Source: JALYRV01 sp036675475 (lineage in GTDB: Bacteria > Acidobacteriota > Vicinamibacteria > Vicinamibacterales > SCN-69-37). Taken from it: a stretch of 36,569 nucleotides of DNA. This document shows, piece by piece, positions 18,204 to 25,325 of the stretch. Numbering within the stretch: the first letter of the stretch is position 1; each line of letters opens with the position of its first letter. The notes under the pieces were generated by a model. The model was not told the origin of the DNA. It was given only the letters and a program-made list of their open reading frames with translations, and did not search any database. The stretch lies in NCBI GenBank assembly GCA_036675475.1, contig JAKFEY010000010.1, positions 1 through 36,569 of the forward strand, written 5' to 3'. Both the position numbers and the translations under genes were made by a program.

Positions 18204-18233
18204 CTCCTCCAGGAAATACTGGCGGAGAGTCTA
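18204..18233 (-). promoter_or_regulatory. Candidate -10 box and strong RBS of Asp-box gene copy 1
   Basis: On the minus strand TAGACT (18233-18228) could be a -10 element. It is followed by GGAGGAG (18210-18204), 8 nt before ATG 18195. The SD is near perfect and decides the start. No clear -35 element is visible. Confidence 0.4.
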
Positions 18234-18315
18234 CCGCATAGGGCGAGGTGCGGCGAGCGCGGGGAGCGGGCGCGCGTGGCTGGAAGTCGCTGGCGCGGAC
18301 GCGAAGGGCGCCGCG

Positions 18316-18591
18316 CTATCCCGCGCTGCCCTCCGGCTCGGATTCGTCGAGGAGCTCGGTGTCGTCGAGCGGCGCGCCTTTGTCGAAGGCCTCGGCCACT
18401 TCGCGCGCGCGGGCGACATCCTCCTCGCGGGCGACACAGACGCGCGGCAGCGTTTCGGTGGTGATGGGCGCTTCGCCTCGCACGTTGAACCCGAATTCGC
18501 CGACGACCGAGGCTTCGATGCCTTCCGCTTCGAGGATGCCGCGCAGCAGGTGCGCCTGCACGGGGTGGGCGGCGCGGTAGATCTCGATCAT
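18316..18591 (-). CDS. DUF2007 domain protein (putative signal-transducing protein)
   Basis: This small 91-residue protein, MIEIYRAAHPVQAHLLRGILEAEGIEASVVGE, matches the DUF2007 fold: a short beta-alpha-beta unit in which VY/IYRA-x(4)EA-x(2)LRG-x-LEAEGI is diagnostic, followed by a strand ending LPRVCVAREEDVARAREV. The tail is acidic (DTELLDESEPEGSAG). Members are found singly or fused to other domains and are annotated as putative signal transducers, but no biochemical role is known. It is divergent from the PhoX gene with a 45-bp gap and reads towards the rear of Asp-box copy 1's promoter. Confidence 0.88.
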   Translation of the reverse strand: MIEIYRAAHPVQAHLLRGILEAEGIEASVVGEFGFNVRGEAPITTETLPRVCVAREEDVARAREVAEAFDKGAPLDDTELLDESEPEGSAG

Positions 18592-18620
18592 GGCGATGTC
18601 CCGATGTTACTCCCGGCGGC

Positions 18621-18626
18621 TAGAAT
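18621..18626 (+). promoter_or_regulatory. -10-like box immediately upstream of the PhoX-like gene
   Basis: TAGAAT lies 10 nt before the ATG at 18637, within a 45-bp divergent gap. Transcription would start about 4 nt before the ATG, and no Shine-Dalgarno is present, so the mRNA would be effectively leaderless. The -35 is unclear. Confidence 0.4.
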
Positions 18627-18636
18627 ACGCATCTCC

Positions 18637-19995
18637 ATGGAACGCCGCTCATTTCTCACCGCGGGGCTCGCCGCCGCCGCAGGTTCACTGGTGTCGCTGT
18701 CCTCGTGCGCGCGTCTCGCGGGCACGAGGCGCGGCCCGCGCCTGCCGTCAGAGCGCGCCCTGGGACCGCTGTCGCCCGTGCGGGACGACACGACGGGTCT
18801 GCCGCTGCTGTGGCTGCCTCCGGGCTTCCGGTATCTGACCCTGGGATGGACCGGCGATCCGCAGACCGACGGCACGCCTACGCCATCGTCGCACGACGGC
18901 ATGGCGGCCTTCGCGGTGGGGGCAGGCCGGACGCGCCTCATCCGCAATCACGAAGTACGGCTCGCCGTCGCACCCTCGGCGGCGCGCGAAGGCACGGTCT
19001 ATGACCCCGCGGCCGGCGGGGGCACGACGGTGCTCGACTTCGACACGGCAACCGGCGCGCTGCTCAGCAGCCGCATCGGCCTGACCGGCACGAGCGTCAA
19101 CTGTGCGGGCGGCCGCACGCCCTGGGGTTCGTGGCTCACATGCGAGGAGACGATGGATCAGGCCGGCCCCACGCGCGCGACGCGGCCGCATGGCTACATC
19201 TTCGAGGTGCCGATCGACGGCGTGCCGACAGGGGAGCCGCTCGCCGCGATGGGGCGGTTCGTCCATGAGGCCACCGCGGTCGACCCGGCTACCGGCATCG
19301 TTTACGAAACCGAGGATCAGCTCTCGTCGGGGCTCTATCGCTTCACGCCGAAGGAGCGCGGGCTTCTGGCCGCCGGCGGCACGCTGGAGATGCTGGCGAT
19401 TACGCGGTGGCCCGGCTACGACACGCGGCGCACACAGGTGGCGGGACGTCCGCTGCCGGTGGACTGGGTGCCGATCGAACGGCCGGACGATCCGGCCAAT
19501 CCCGATCCGGCTGCCGTGTTCCGGCAGGGACTTGCCGGCGGCGGCGCCATTTTCGGCCGGCTCGAAGGCGCATGGTACGCCGAGGGGCGCATCTTCATCG
19601 TGTCCACCAACGGCGGTGACGCGAAACTCGGGCAGGTCTTTGCGTACGATCCGCAAGAGCAGGAACTGACCCTGATCTTCGAATCGCCGGCGCCGCAGGT
19701 GGCGAGAAATCTCGACAACATCTGTGTCAGCCCGCGCGGCGCGCTGATCGTGTGCGAGGACGGCGGCCCGCAGCCGCAACGCGTGCAGGTGCTCACGCGC
19801 GATGGCCACATTTTTCCATTGGCGCAGAACAACATCGTGCTCGACGGGCAGAAGCACGCCTTCAAGGGCGATTTCCGCACGCGTGAATTCGCGGGGGCGA
19901 CATTCAGTCCCGATGGCCGATGGTTGTTCGTGAACGCGCAGTCGCCCGGGATGACGTTCGCGATTACGGGAGACTGGGCCTCGGCCGGCCTTTAG
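18637..19995 (+). CDS. PhoX/DUF839 family protein with Tat signal
   Basis: This 452-residue protein starts MERRSFLTAGLAAAAGSLVSLSSCARL, a twin-arginine (RRSFL) signal followed by a possible lipobox cysteine (LSSC), so it is exported folded through Tat. The body has DUF839/PhoX features: RLIRNHEVRLAV, NCAGGRTPWGSWLTCEETMD, GRFVHEATAVDPATGIVYETED, and RNLDNICVSPRGALIVCEDGG. Those Glu/Asp-bearing strands form the calcium/iron-binding beta-propeller of PhoX alkaline phosphatases. Many DUF839 proteins have not been shown to be phosphatases, so the activity is likely but unproven. No Pho box is evident. The stop TAG overlaps the convergent gene's stop. Confidence 0.88.
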   Translation: MERRSFLTAGLAAAAGSLVSLSSCARLAGTRRGPRLPSERALGPLSPVRDDTTGLPLLWLPPGFRYLTLGWTGDPQTDGTPTPSSHDGMAAFAVGAGRTRLIRNHEVRLAVAPSAAREGTVYDPAAGGGTTVLDFDTATGALLSSRIGLTGTSVNCAGGRTPWGSWLTCEETMDQAGPTRATRPHGYIFEVPIDGVPTGEPLAAMGRFVHEATAVDPATGIVYETEDQLSSGLYRFTPKERGLLAAGGTLEMLAITRWPGYDTRRTQVAGRPLPVDWVPIERPDDPANPDPAAVFRQGLAGGGAIFGRLEGAWYAEGRIFIVSTNGGDAKLGQVFAYDPQEQELTLIFESPAPQVARNLDNICVSPRGALIVCEDGGPQPQRVQVLTRDGHIFPLAQNNIVLDGQKHAFKGDFRTREFAGATFSPDGRWLFVNAQSPGMTFAITGDWASAGL

Positions 19996-20900
19996 CGGGT
20001 CGCGCGAAGCGTGGGCCCAGCTGCTTCGGCGAAGGCGCGGATGTGCGCCTGCACCCGTTCCAGGACAAGGATGACCGCTCGGGGCATGCGCATCTGCCGG
20101 CGCGCGACAATCGCGCTTTCGTTCGGCAGCAGGTTTTCCACGGTCGTCTCGAGCAGCCGCAGCGACTCGGCGATGTTGCGTCGATCGCCGCGCCGATAGG
20201 CCGCCTGCAGCCCGGCTACCTGCTTGCGCAGCGCCGCCAGCATGTCGCGATAGCCCGCTGACGCGCCGGTCTCGGCGGCCGCAATGACGCGGCGTGCCGT
20301 CGTCAGATGTGTGTGCGGCCCGAGGACCTCGTCGACGTCCTCGACAATCGCCGTCGTCCCGGACGTGCCGACGGTTGACGGCGCCACCGCTGCGGCGCCT
20401 GCCATGGCGACGTTCGGTACCGGCCTGATCCGCGCGATGGGAAATGCCCCGACGAGGTCGCGATTCGCAGCCGTGAACGCCGAATAAGGAACGGGCAGCG
20501 CGGCGCCGGCAAACAACGCCAGGGCCTCGTGCCGTCCGTAGACGAACTCGAGTCCGCGCGGGTTGGTGGGATGGAACCACGCGCGCAACGCGGGCGGCCT
20601 GCCGCCCGGAAAATCAATCGTCGTCGCGGCCGCCGGCCGCGGCAGCATGCTCTCGATCGTCAGGCAGGTTGCGACGAGCCGCGCGCCATCGGCCGAATAG
20701 ACATCGACGATGGCCTGGCCGCCGACTGGCGTGCCGATGACAAAGAGATACATCCCGGGCGCCAGTGTTGCGCCCGGGATGCGGACAGGCGAGGTGAATT
20801 CGAGGTACGAACGGTCGGCAGGGATCTGGGCGCCAAGGTCGACCGAGGCGCCCGCGGCGGCACCGGCGCAGGCCACGAGAACGGCGAACGCGCGGTACAT
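19992..20900 (-). CDS. Secreted protein of unknown family, paralogue A
   Basis: This 302-residue protein has a signal-like N-terminus (MYRAFAVLVACAGAAAGASVDLGAQ). The first half is a beta-rich domain: SPVRIPGATLAPGMYLFVIG, then VDVYSADGARLVAT and LRAWFHPTNPRGLEFVYGRHEA. The second half is helical and Arg/Ala-rich. I recognise no domain family. Its N-terminal domain and its last helix match the neighbouring gene at 20998 (LPGITLQPGKYVFRLG, VEVYSADGTKKIAT, VRAWYFPGETVGREFVYTEDEA), so the pair arose by duplication. Location is probably periplasmic or extracellular. The stop overlaps the convergent PhoX-like gene. It is separated from paralogue B by 97 bp, on the same strand. Confidence 0.75.
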   Translation of the reverse strand: MYRAFAVLVACAGAAAGASVDLGAQIPADRSYLEFTSPVRIPGATLAPGMYLFVIGTPVGGQAIVDVYSADGARLVATCLTIESMLPRPAAATTIDFPGGRPPALRAWFHPTNPRGLEFVYGRHEALALFAGAALPVPYSAFTAANRDLVGAFPIARIRPVPNVAMAGAAAVAPSTVGTSGTTAIVEDVDEVLGPHTHLTTARRVIAAAETGASAGYRDMLAALRKQVAGLQAAYRRGDRRNIAESLRLLETTVENLLPNESAIVARRQMRMPRAVILVLERVQAHIRAFAEAAGPTLRATR

Positions 20901-20902
20901 GG

Positions 20903-20942
20903 GCCGCCAGCTGTGCAGGAACGATGCCTCAGCGCTGGCGGC
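20903..20942 (-). promoter_or_regulatory. 9-bp inverted repeat in the leader of paralogue A
   Basis: GCCGCCAGC (20903-20911) pairs perfectly with GCTGGCGGC (20934-20942) around a 22-nt loop. In the minus-strand mRNA the stem ends two bases before the ATG at 20900, so it would occlude the ribosome site if folded. It could equally be the end structure of paralogue B's transcript. No U tract is present. Confidence 0.35.
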
Positions 20943-20997
20943 TTATCTGTACCCTGCTGCCCCCTCCTGTCGCATGCCTGTGGGGCCCCCGTCAGGA

Positions 20998-21954
20998 TTA
21001 CTTCATCGCCTGCGCATGAAAAGCCTTCAGATGGCCTCTGATGCTCACAAGCGCCGACGTCGTGGACGCATCGAGCGCGACCGAGCCTGACGTGCCCACC
21101 GGGCCCTCGGGCACGAGTTTGTCGAGCTCGCCCATGAGCGCCGTGTAGTGCGTCATCCAGCCCGTCTCGTTCTTCTCGAACGAGTCCTCGAGAGCTTCGA
21201 GATGCGCGCGCATGGGCACCAGCGGCGCTTCCTTCGTGTCGTCCAGGCGCTCGGCCAGCTGGCCGTACGCGCGCTCGGCGGCGTCTAGATGGCGCTCCGC
21301 GGCCTTGCGGGTCTCGGTTGGATTGACGAGCGTGGCGTTGTCTTCGATGTCGTCCCACACGTCTTCGGCCACGTCGGCGACGCCGCGGGCGACATCCTTC
21401 GCGACATCCGCGACGGCGCGCGCCGCTTCACCGACGGCCTGTCCCACGGTCTGCACCTGCACGGTGCCAACCGCCGTGCGGTCGCCTGGATTCCACGTCG
21501 CGTACAGCACCGGCACGCTGGCCGTGGCGTAGATCGTCTTCGCTTCATCCTCCGTGTAGACGAACTCGCGGCCCACCGTTTCGCCGGGGAAGTACCACGC
21601 GCGCACGACCGGCGGATTCGTCTTCTCGAAGACCACCGTGCTGTTGCCTGCCGCCGGCGCGGCGTAGTCGACGGTCAGCAGCGTTGCGATCTTCTTCGTT
21701 CCGTCGGCGCTGTAGACCTCGACCACGTTCTGTTTGGTCACCGGCTCGCCGAGGCGGAACACATATTTGCCGGGCTGCAGGGTGATGCCGGGCAGTCGCG
21801 TAATGGTCGTGAACTCGACCGTAGCGGCGCGATCCTGCGCGGCAGCCGCCTGCGGCGCCGGCGTCGTGGCATCAGGAACCTGGGCCAGTGCAGGGGCCCC
21901 AAGGAAGGTGACGAGAGTTGCGGCCAGCGCCGCACGTGTAACTCGCGAACTCAT
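20998..21954 (-). CDS. Secreted protein of unknown family, paralogue B
   Basis: This protein of about 318 residues has the signal peptide MSSRVTRAALAATLVTFLGA ending APALAQ. It carries the same beta-rich N-terminal domain as paralogue A (FTTITRLPGITLQPGKYVFR, VVEVYSADGTKKIATLLT, VRAWYFPGETVGREFVY). An Ala/Val/Asp amphipathic helical stretch (AARAVADVAKDVARGVADV) comes next, then a helical region ending HLKAFHAQAMK, which parallels HIRAFAEAAG in A. No family is recognised. Start 21954 has AAGGAGG 8 nt upstream and gives the standard signal peptide. Start 21972 (MKEALHMSSR) has AAGGAG 5 nt upstream and sits in a hairpin. Tandem duplication with A suggests a two-protein module of unknown role. 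Confidence 0.78.
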   Translation of the reverse strand: MSSRVTRAALAATLVTFLGAPALAQVPDATTPAPQAAAAQDRAATVEFTTITRLPGITLQPGKYVFRLGEPVTKQNVVEVYSADGTKKIATLLTVDYAAPAAGNSTVVFEKTNPPVVRAWYFPGETVGREFVYTEDEAKTIYATASVPVLYATWNPGDRTAVGTVQVQTVGQAVGEAARAVADVAKDVARGVADVAEDVWDDIEDNATLVNPTETRKAAERHLDAAERAYGQLAERLDDTKEAPLVPMRAHLEALEDSFEKNETGWMTHYTALMGELDKLVPEGPVGTSGSVALDASTTSALVSIRGHLKAFHAQAMK

Positions 21955-21969
21955 GTGTAGTGCCTCCTT

Positions 21970-21993
21970 CATTCGATCTCCTTCGATCGAATG
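21970..21993 (-). promoter_or_regulatory. Perfect hairpin presenting an SD in its loop and an ATG in its stem
   Basis: Read on the minus strand, CATTCGATC pairs perfectly (9 of 9) with GATCGAATG around the 6-nt loop GAAGGA. The loop is most of a Shine-Dalgarno sequence and the last three stem bases are the upstream ATG (21972-21970) of paralogue B. A second SD (AAGGAGG) follows at once, for ATG 21954. This geometry could act as a translational switch or RNA thermometer. The structure is seen in the sequence; the regulation is inferred. Confidence 0.5.
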
Positions 21994-22037
21994 GGAAGCC
22001 GTGCAGGATGAATGCCGATGAGGCGTCAGGGCGAGAT

Positions 22038-22721
22038 TTAACGGACGAGTTCGCGCGCCGTCACAAACACATCGGCCAGCATCGCGGGCGTGAGCCGTCC
22101 CGTGTGGGTGTTGTGGCGGCTCGGATGGTAGGACCCGAGCAGCATCAGGCCCGCCGGCGATCGATGCATCGCGCCGTGTCCGAACACGGGGCGCGGCCTG
22201 AGCGGATCGCCTCGTCGCTTCAACTGCACCAGGGCCGCATCCCACGCCAGGCGGCCGAGCGCGACGATGACGCGCGCGTGGGTGAGGGCGTCGAGCTCGC
22301 GCTCGAGATGGACGCGGCAATTGCGCAGCTCCTGCGGCAGCGGCTTGTTGCCCGGGGGCGCGCACCGCGCGGCGGCCAGCAGATACGCCCCCTTCATCCG
22401 CAACCCATCGTCGGCCCGATCGCAGGTGATCTGGTTGGCGAAGCCCGCGGCCTTCATGGCGGCAAACAGGAATTCGCCCGAGGCGCCGCGGCCGTCGCCA
22501 GTGAACATGCGCCCGGTGCGATTGCCGCCATGCGCGGCCGGCGCCAGGCCGACCACCACGACGCGCGCTTTCGGATCGCCGAATCCAGGCACCGGCTTTC
22601 CCCAGTACTCGTCGTCGAGATACGCCTTGCGCTTCTCGCGCGCGACCTCGCGGCAATAGTCACGCAGCCGCGGGCAGAGCTCGCACGTGATGATGTCGTG
22701 GGTGATGTCTGAAAGCGTCAC
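22038..22721 (-). CDS. udgB: Uracil-DNA glycosylase family 5 (UdgB-type)
   Basis: This 227-residue DNA repair enzyme excises uracil and other deaminated bases. The family-5 signature is clear: active-site motif GLAPAAHGGNRTGRMFTGD, which has Ala-Ala in place of the polar catalytic residue of other families, and the second motif GSYHPSRHNTHTGRLT. Four cysteines for a 4Fe-4S cluster are present: C13 and C16 (ITCELCPRLRDYC) and the pair in RCAPPGNKPLPQELRNC. Length matches characterised UdgB proteins. The start is a GTG at 22721 with no obvious Shine-Dalgarno; a later start would lose the first two cluster cysteines. It lies upstream of the paralogue pair on the same strand with a 65-bp gap and need not be co-regulated. 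Confidence 0.94.
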   Translation of the reverse strand: MTLSDITHDIITCELCPRLRDYCREVAREKRKAYLDDEYWGKPVPGFGDPKARVVVVGLAPAAHGGNRTGRMFTGDGRGASGEFLFAAMKAAGFANQITCDRADDGLRMKGAYLLAAARCAPPGNKPLPQELRNCRVHLERELDALTHARVIVALGRLAWDAALVQLKRRGDPLRPRPVFGHGAMHRSPAGLMLLGSYHPSRHNTHTGRLTPAMLADVFVTARELVR

Positions 22722-22774
22722 GGTGGTCTGTGAAGTTTAGCCGACGCGCGTTGGGTGCTGAATCTGCCAACTGG

Positions 22775-22812
22775 TTTTCCACAGGCCGTGGAAAATCGCC
22801 ACCCCGGGGTGG
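22775..22812. terminator. Two adjacent hairpins downstream of the ABC permease
   Basis: TTTTCCAC (22775-22782) pairs with GTGGAAAA (22788-22795) around AGGCC. Just beside it CCACCCCGGGGTGG (22799-22812) is a 14-bp perfect palindrome. They lie 3' of the minus-strand ABC transporter genes, between them and udgB. The first stem ends in an A:T-rich base, so it could serve as a weak bidirectional terminator. Confidence 0.45.
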
Positions 22813-22820
22813 AAACCGCG

Positions 22821-22869
22821 GCTCAGGACCTAGAGCTCAGGGCCCAGCGCCCAGCACCCAGCGCCTAGT
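22821..22869. repeat. Heptanucleotide array starting on the ABC permease stop codon
   Basis: Seven consecutive heptamers: GCTCAGG, ACCTAGA, GCTCAGG, GCCCAGC, GCCCAGC, ACCCAGC and GCCTAGT. On the minus strand the array begins with the permease TAG stop and reads T-(A/G)-G-x-x-x-C in most units. The same layout is seen after moxR. Confidence 0.88.
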
Positions 22870-24538
22870 AAAGCCGCAACGCCAGCGGTTTGTTTTCGAG
22901 ATCGGCGTCGACCAAAGGCGGGGGCTCGGGCGGGTGCGCGTAGCGAAAGCCTGCGGCGGCCGAGGCGAGCAGCAGCGGCATGAGCCAGTAGTTCCGATAG
23001 ATCAGCGCAAGCTGCACGGCCCACGGCAGGAACTGCAGGAAGAGAAGCGTGGCGATGAGGTACGCCGGCCAGCGCGCCTGCAGCCGCCCGCGTTCGGGAC
23101 TGTACGTTCGCGTGAAGGGCACGAAGTCGACGTTGCGCAAGCCGATCTCGCTGATCAGCGCGCCGAACGCGAAGATCGTGGCGCACGCCGACAGCGCCAT
23201 CGCGGCGCCCCAATGCCAGAAGAAGATCGGAAGGCAGATGAGTGCGGGAAGCGCGGCGCCAAGCAGCAGGCCGGAGACGCGCGCCGCGAGCGTGCCTGTC
23301 CGCGCGGGCCGCACGGCGGTGCTGAAGATCCACGCCGCCGCGGGCTCGGCCGGCACGTTGTACGCCATGCGCAGGCCAGCCAACCCAAACAGCATGAACG
23401 CGAAGGGCACGGCGATGTGCGATCGCGCGGGCACCGGACCGATCCACTGCTGAGCGGCCCAGCGCAGGACGAACGGCAGCGACAACGCGACTGCGCCTCC
23501 GAGCGCCGTCGCCACAATCAGCTTGTGCCGCGCCACGCGCCCGAGCGTCAGCAGCATGAAGTGCACGGCGCCACGCGTGCCGGACGCCACCGGCATCCGG
23601 CGCATCGCGTGTTTGAGAACCACGCTCGCAAGCGAGCGCCGCGCCGACAGCGGCGAGCCCTGCATCGCGGACGTCACGACGCGACGGTAGGCGAGCGGAT
23701 ACGCGGCAAGCAGCAGGCCCAGCGCCGCGCCGAAGGCGAGCAGCGCCCGCGCCGCCATCGCGGGCATGCCGTGATTTGCCGTGTTCAGCAGCACCTCGTA
23801 GATGCCGAGAAACCAGACCGGCGGCATCCACACCGTCCACGCGGCGCGGCCGCCTCCTCCGGCGAAATCCACCGCCGCTGCGCCAATCATGGGGCAGAGC
23901 ATGAACAGCATCAGCCCCCCGGCGGCGAGCACGAGCTGCGCGGGCGCGGTGATGCGCGCAAACAGCTTCGGGCCGCCGATGGCCAGCACGGTGGCCTGGA
24001 TCGCCGCCACGGTCAGGCACGCGAACATGCAGGCCATCGCGCCTGACAGGAAATGGCCGGCGATGCCCACGAAGATTTCCATGAACGAGGTCGCCAGCAG
24101 CAGGCCGTAGGCGAGGGCCGCCACGACGTGCATCCCGCCGCCGATGATGCCGACGTAGGCCAGGAGCGCCGCCACCTTCGCGGCCACGATCACGCGCGGC
24201 CGCACGGGAAAGCTGCCGAGCACGATCGCATCGCGGCGATCGACGAGCAGCGCCGGCCACACCACCGCCGACAGCAGCAGAATGCCGCCCATGCTGAATG
24301 ACAGGTAGATGATCTTGTCGGCGACGATGGCGAGCTGAAACACCTCGCGGCCCTGACCCATCAGCAGCGTCCACCGGAAGATGTTGGAAAAGGGCAGCAG
24401 CAGGCCGGGCGCCGCGAGGATGGCGAGAATCCAGAGGAACGACGAGGTCATGTCGCGGCTGTTCTCCGAGATCTCGTTCTCGAAGAAGCGCGCGAGAAAC
24501 GCGCGGACGAGCGCCCGCATCTGAAGCGCTTCATGCAT
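22865..24538 (-). CDS. ABC transporter permease, ABC-2-like
   Basis: This 557-residue polytopic membrane protein has about twelve hydrophobic segments, beginning MHEALQMRALVRAFLARFFENE with an amphipathic start and first helix FLWILAILAAPGLLLPF. It has no ATPase motifs. It begins 4 nt after the stop of an ABC ATPase gene, so the pair is one exporter. Its size and pattern match the large bacterial export permeases paired with CcmA/DrrA-type ATPases, but no specific family motif fixes the substrate. The TAG stop is the first element of a heptamer array. Confidence 0.86.
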   Translation of the reverse strand: MHEALQMRALVRAFLARFFENEISENSRDMTSSFLWILAILAAPGLLLPFSNIFRWTLLMGQGREVFQLAIVADKIIYLSFSMGGILLLSAVVWPALLVDRRDAIVLGSFPVRPRVIVAAKVAALLAYVGIIGGGMHVVAALAYGLLLATSFMEIFVGIAGHFLSGAMACMFACLTVAAIQATVLAIGGPKLFARITAPAQLVLAAGGLMLFMLCPMIGAAAVDFAGGGGRAAWTVWMPPVWFLGIYEVLLNTANHGMPAMAARALLAFGAALGLLLAAYPLAYRRVVTSAMQGSPLSARRSLASVVLKHAMRRMPVASGTRGAVHFMLLTLGRVARHKLIVATALGGAVALSLPFVLRWAAQQWIGPVPARSHIAVPFAFMLFGLAGLRMAYNVPAEPAAAWIFSTAVRPARTGTLAARVSGLLLGAALPALICLPIFFWHWGAAMALSACATIFAFGALISEIGLRNVDFVPFTRTYSPERGRLQARWPAYLIATLLFLQFLPWAVQLALIYRNYWLMPLLLASAAAGFRYAHPPEPPPLVDADLENKPLALRLY

Positions 24539-24542
24539 GGCG

Positions 24543-25307
24543 TCAGCTTTTCATGAGCGCAGCGATCTCCCGCGCCATCGCCTCGACGTCGTGCGTGATC
24601 ACCAGCTGCGAGAAGACGTCCTCCAGCGACGGCGACTGGCGCAGCGCGCGCAGGTTGGTCGCGGAGTCGTCGGCGACCACGCGGCCCTTGCTGAGGATGA
24701 TGACGCGCGTGCTGATCTTCTCGACGGTGTCGAGCTCGTGCGAGCTGTAGAAGATGATGCGGCCGGCTTTCGCGAGCGACGCGACCAGCGCGCGCAGGGT
24801 GAGCGCCGTGCCCACGTCGAGGCCCGACGCGGGCTCGTCGAGGATGATGATCTTCGGATCGTGCAGCAGCGCCGCCGACAGCAGCACCTTCTGCCGCATG
24901 CCTTTCGAGAACTCGCCAAGCGACGCGTGCCGATCGGCGTCGAGCCCGAACAGCTCGAGGAAGCCGGCAATCTTCCGGTCGAGCCGCGCCTCGCCAATGC
25001 CGCGCAGGCGGCCGGCGAGCTGCAGGTATTCAACCGCCGTCAGGTACTTGTAGACCTCGGCCTCTTCCGGCACGAAGCCCACGATCGCCTTGTAGGCGTT
25101 CAGGTCGTCTTCGATGTCCCGGCCGTCATACAGAATCCGGCCGCGCGACGGGGGCATGAGCCCCGCCAGCATGCGCACGGTCGTGGACTTGCCGGATCCG
25201 TTCGGCCCGAGATAGCCGAGCACCTCTCCCGGGCCGACCGTGAAGCCAACATCGATGACGGCGGCGAGCGCGCCGTAATAGCGCGTGAGGCGTTGAACCT
25301 CCAGCAT
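24543..25307 (-). CDS. ABC transporter ATP-binding protein (CcmA/DrrA type)
   Basis: This 254-residue ABC ATPase starts MLEVQRLTRYYGALAAVIDV. It has Walker A GPNGSGKST at residues 34-42, a degenerate signature (LGEFSKGMRQKV in place of LSGGQ, usual in this subclass), Walker B IIILDEPASGLDVG and the H-loop YSSHELDTVE. It powers the adjacent permease; members of this class export drugs, polysaccharides or lipids, or act in gliding and envelope maintenance. The start is 18 nt upstream of the following Asp-box gene's end in map order (25307 versus 25326), so the ATPase follows that gene closely on the same strand and may be read through from it. Confidence 0.94.
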   Translation of the reverse strand: MLEVQRLTRYYGALAAVIDVGFTVGPGEVLGYLGPNGSGKSTTVRMLAGLMPPSRGRILYDGRDIEDDLNAYKAIVGFVPEEAEVYKYLTAVEYLQLAGRLRGIGEARLDRKIAGFLELFGLDADRHASLGEFSKGMRQKVLLSAALLHDPKIIILDEPASGLDVGTALTLRALVASLAKAGRIIFYSSHELDTVEKISTRVIILSKGRVVADDSATNLRALRQSPSLEDVFSQLVITHDVEAMAREIAALMKS

Positions 25308-25325
25308 GCTCGCCCTTAGACACCG

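Noticed and set aside
22730..22790. Small peptide gene between udgB and the ABC permease
   Set aside because: The frame open on the plus strand here runs for hundreds of codons antisense to the permease with shadow-like composition, and no SD is visible.
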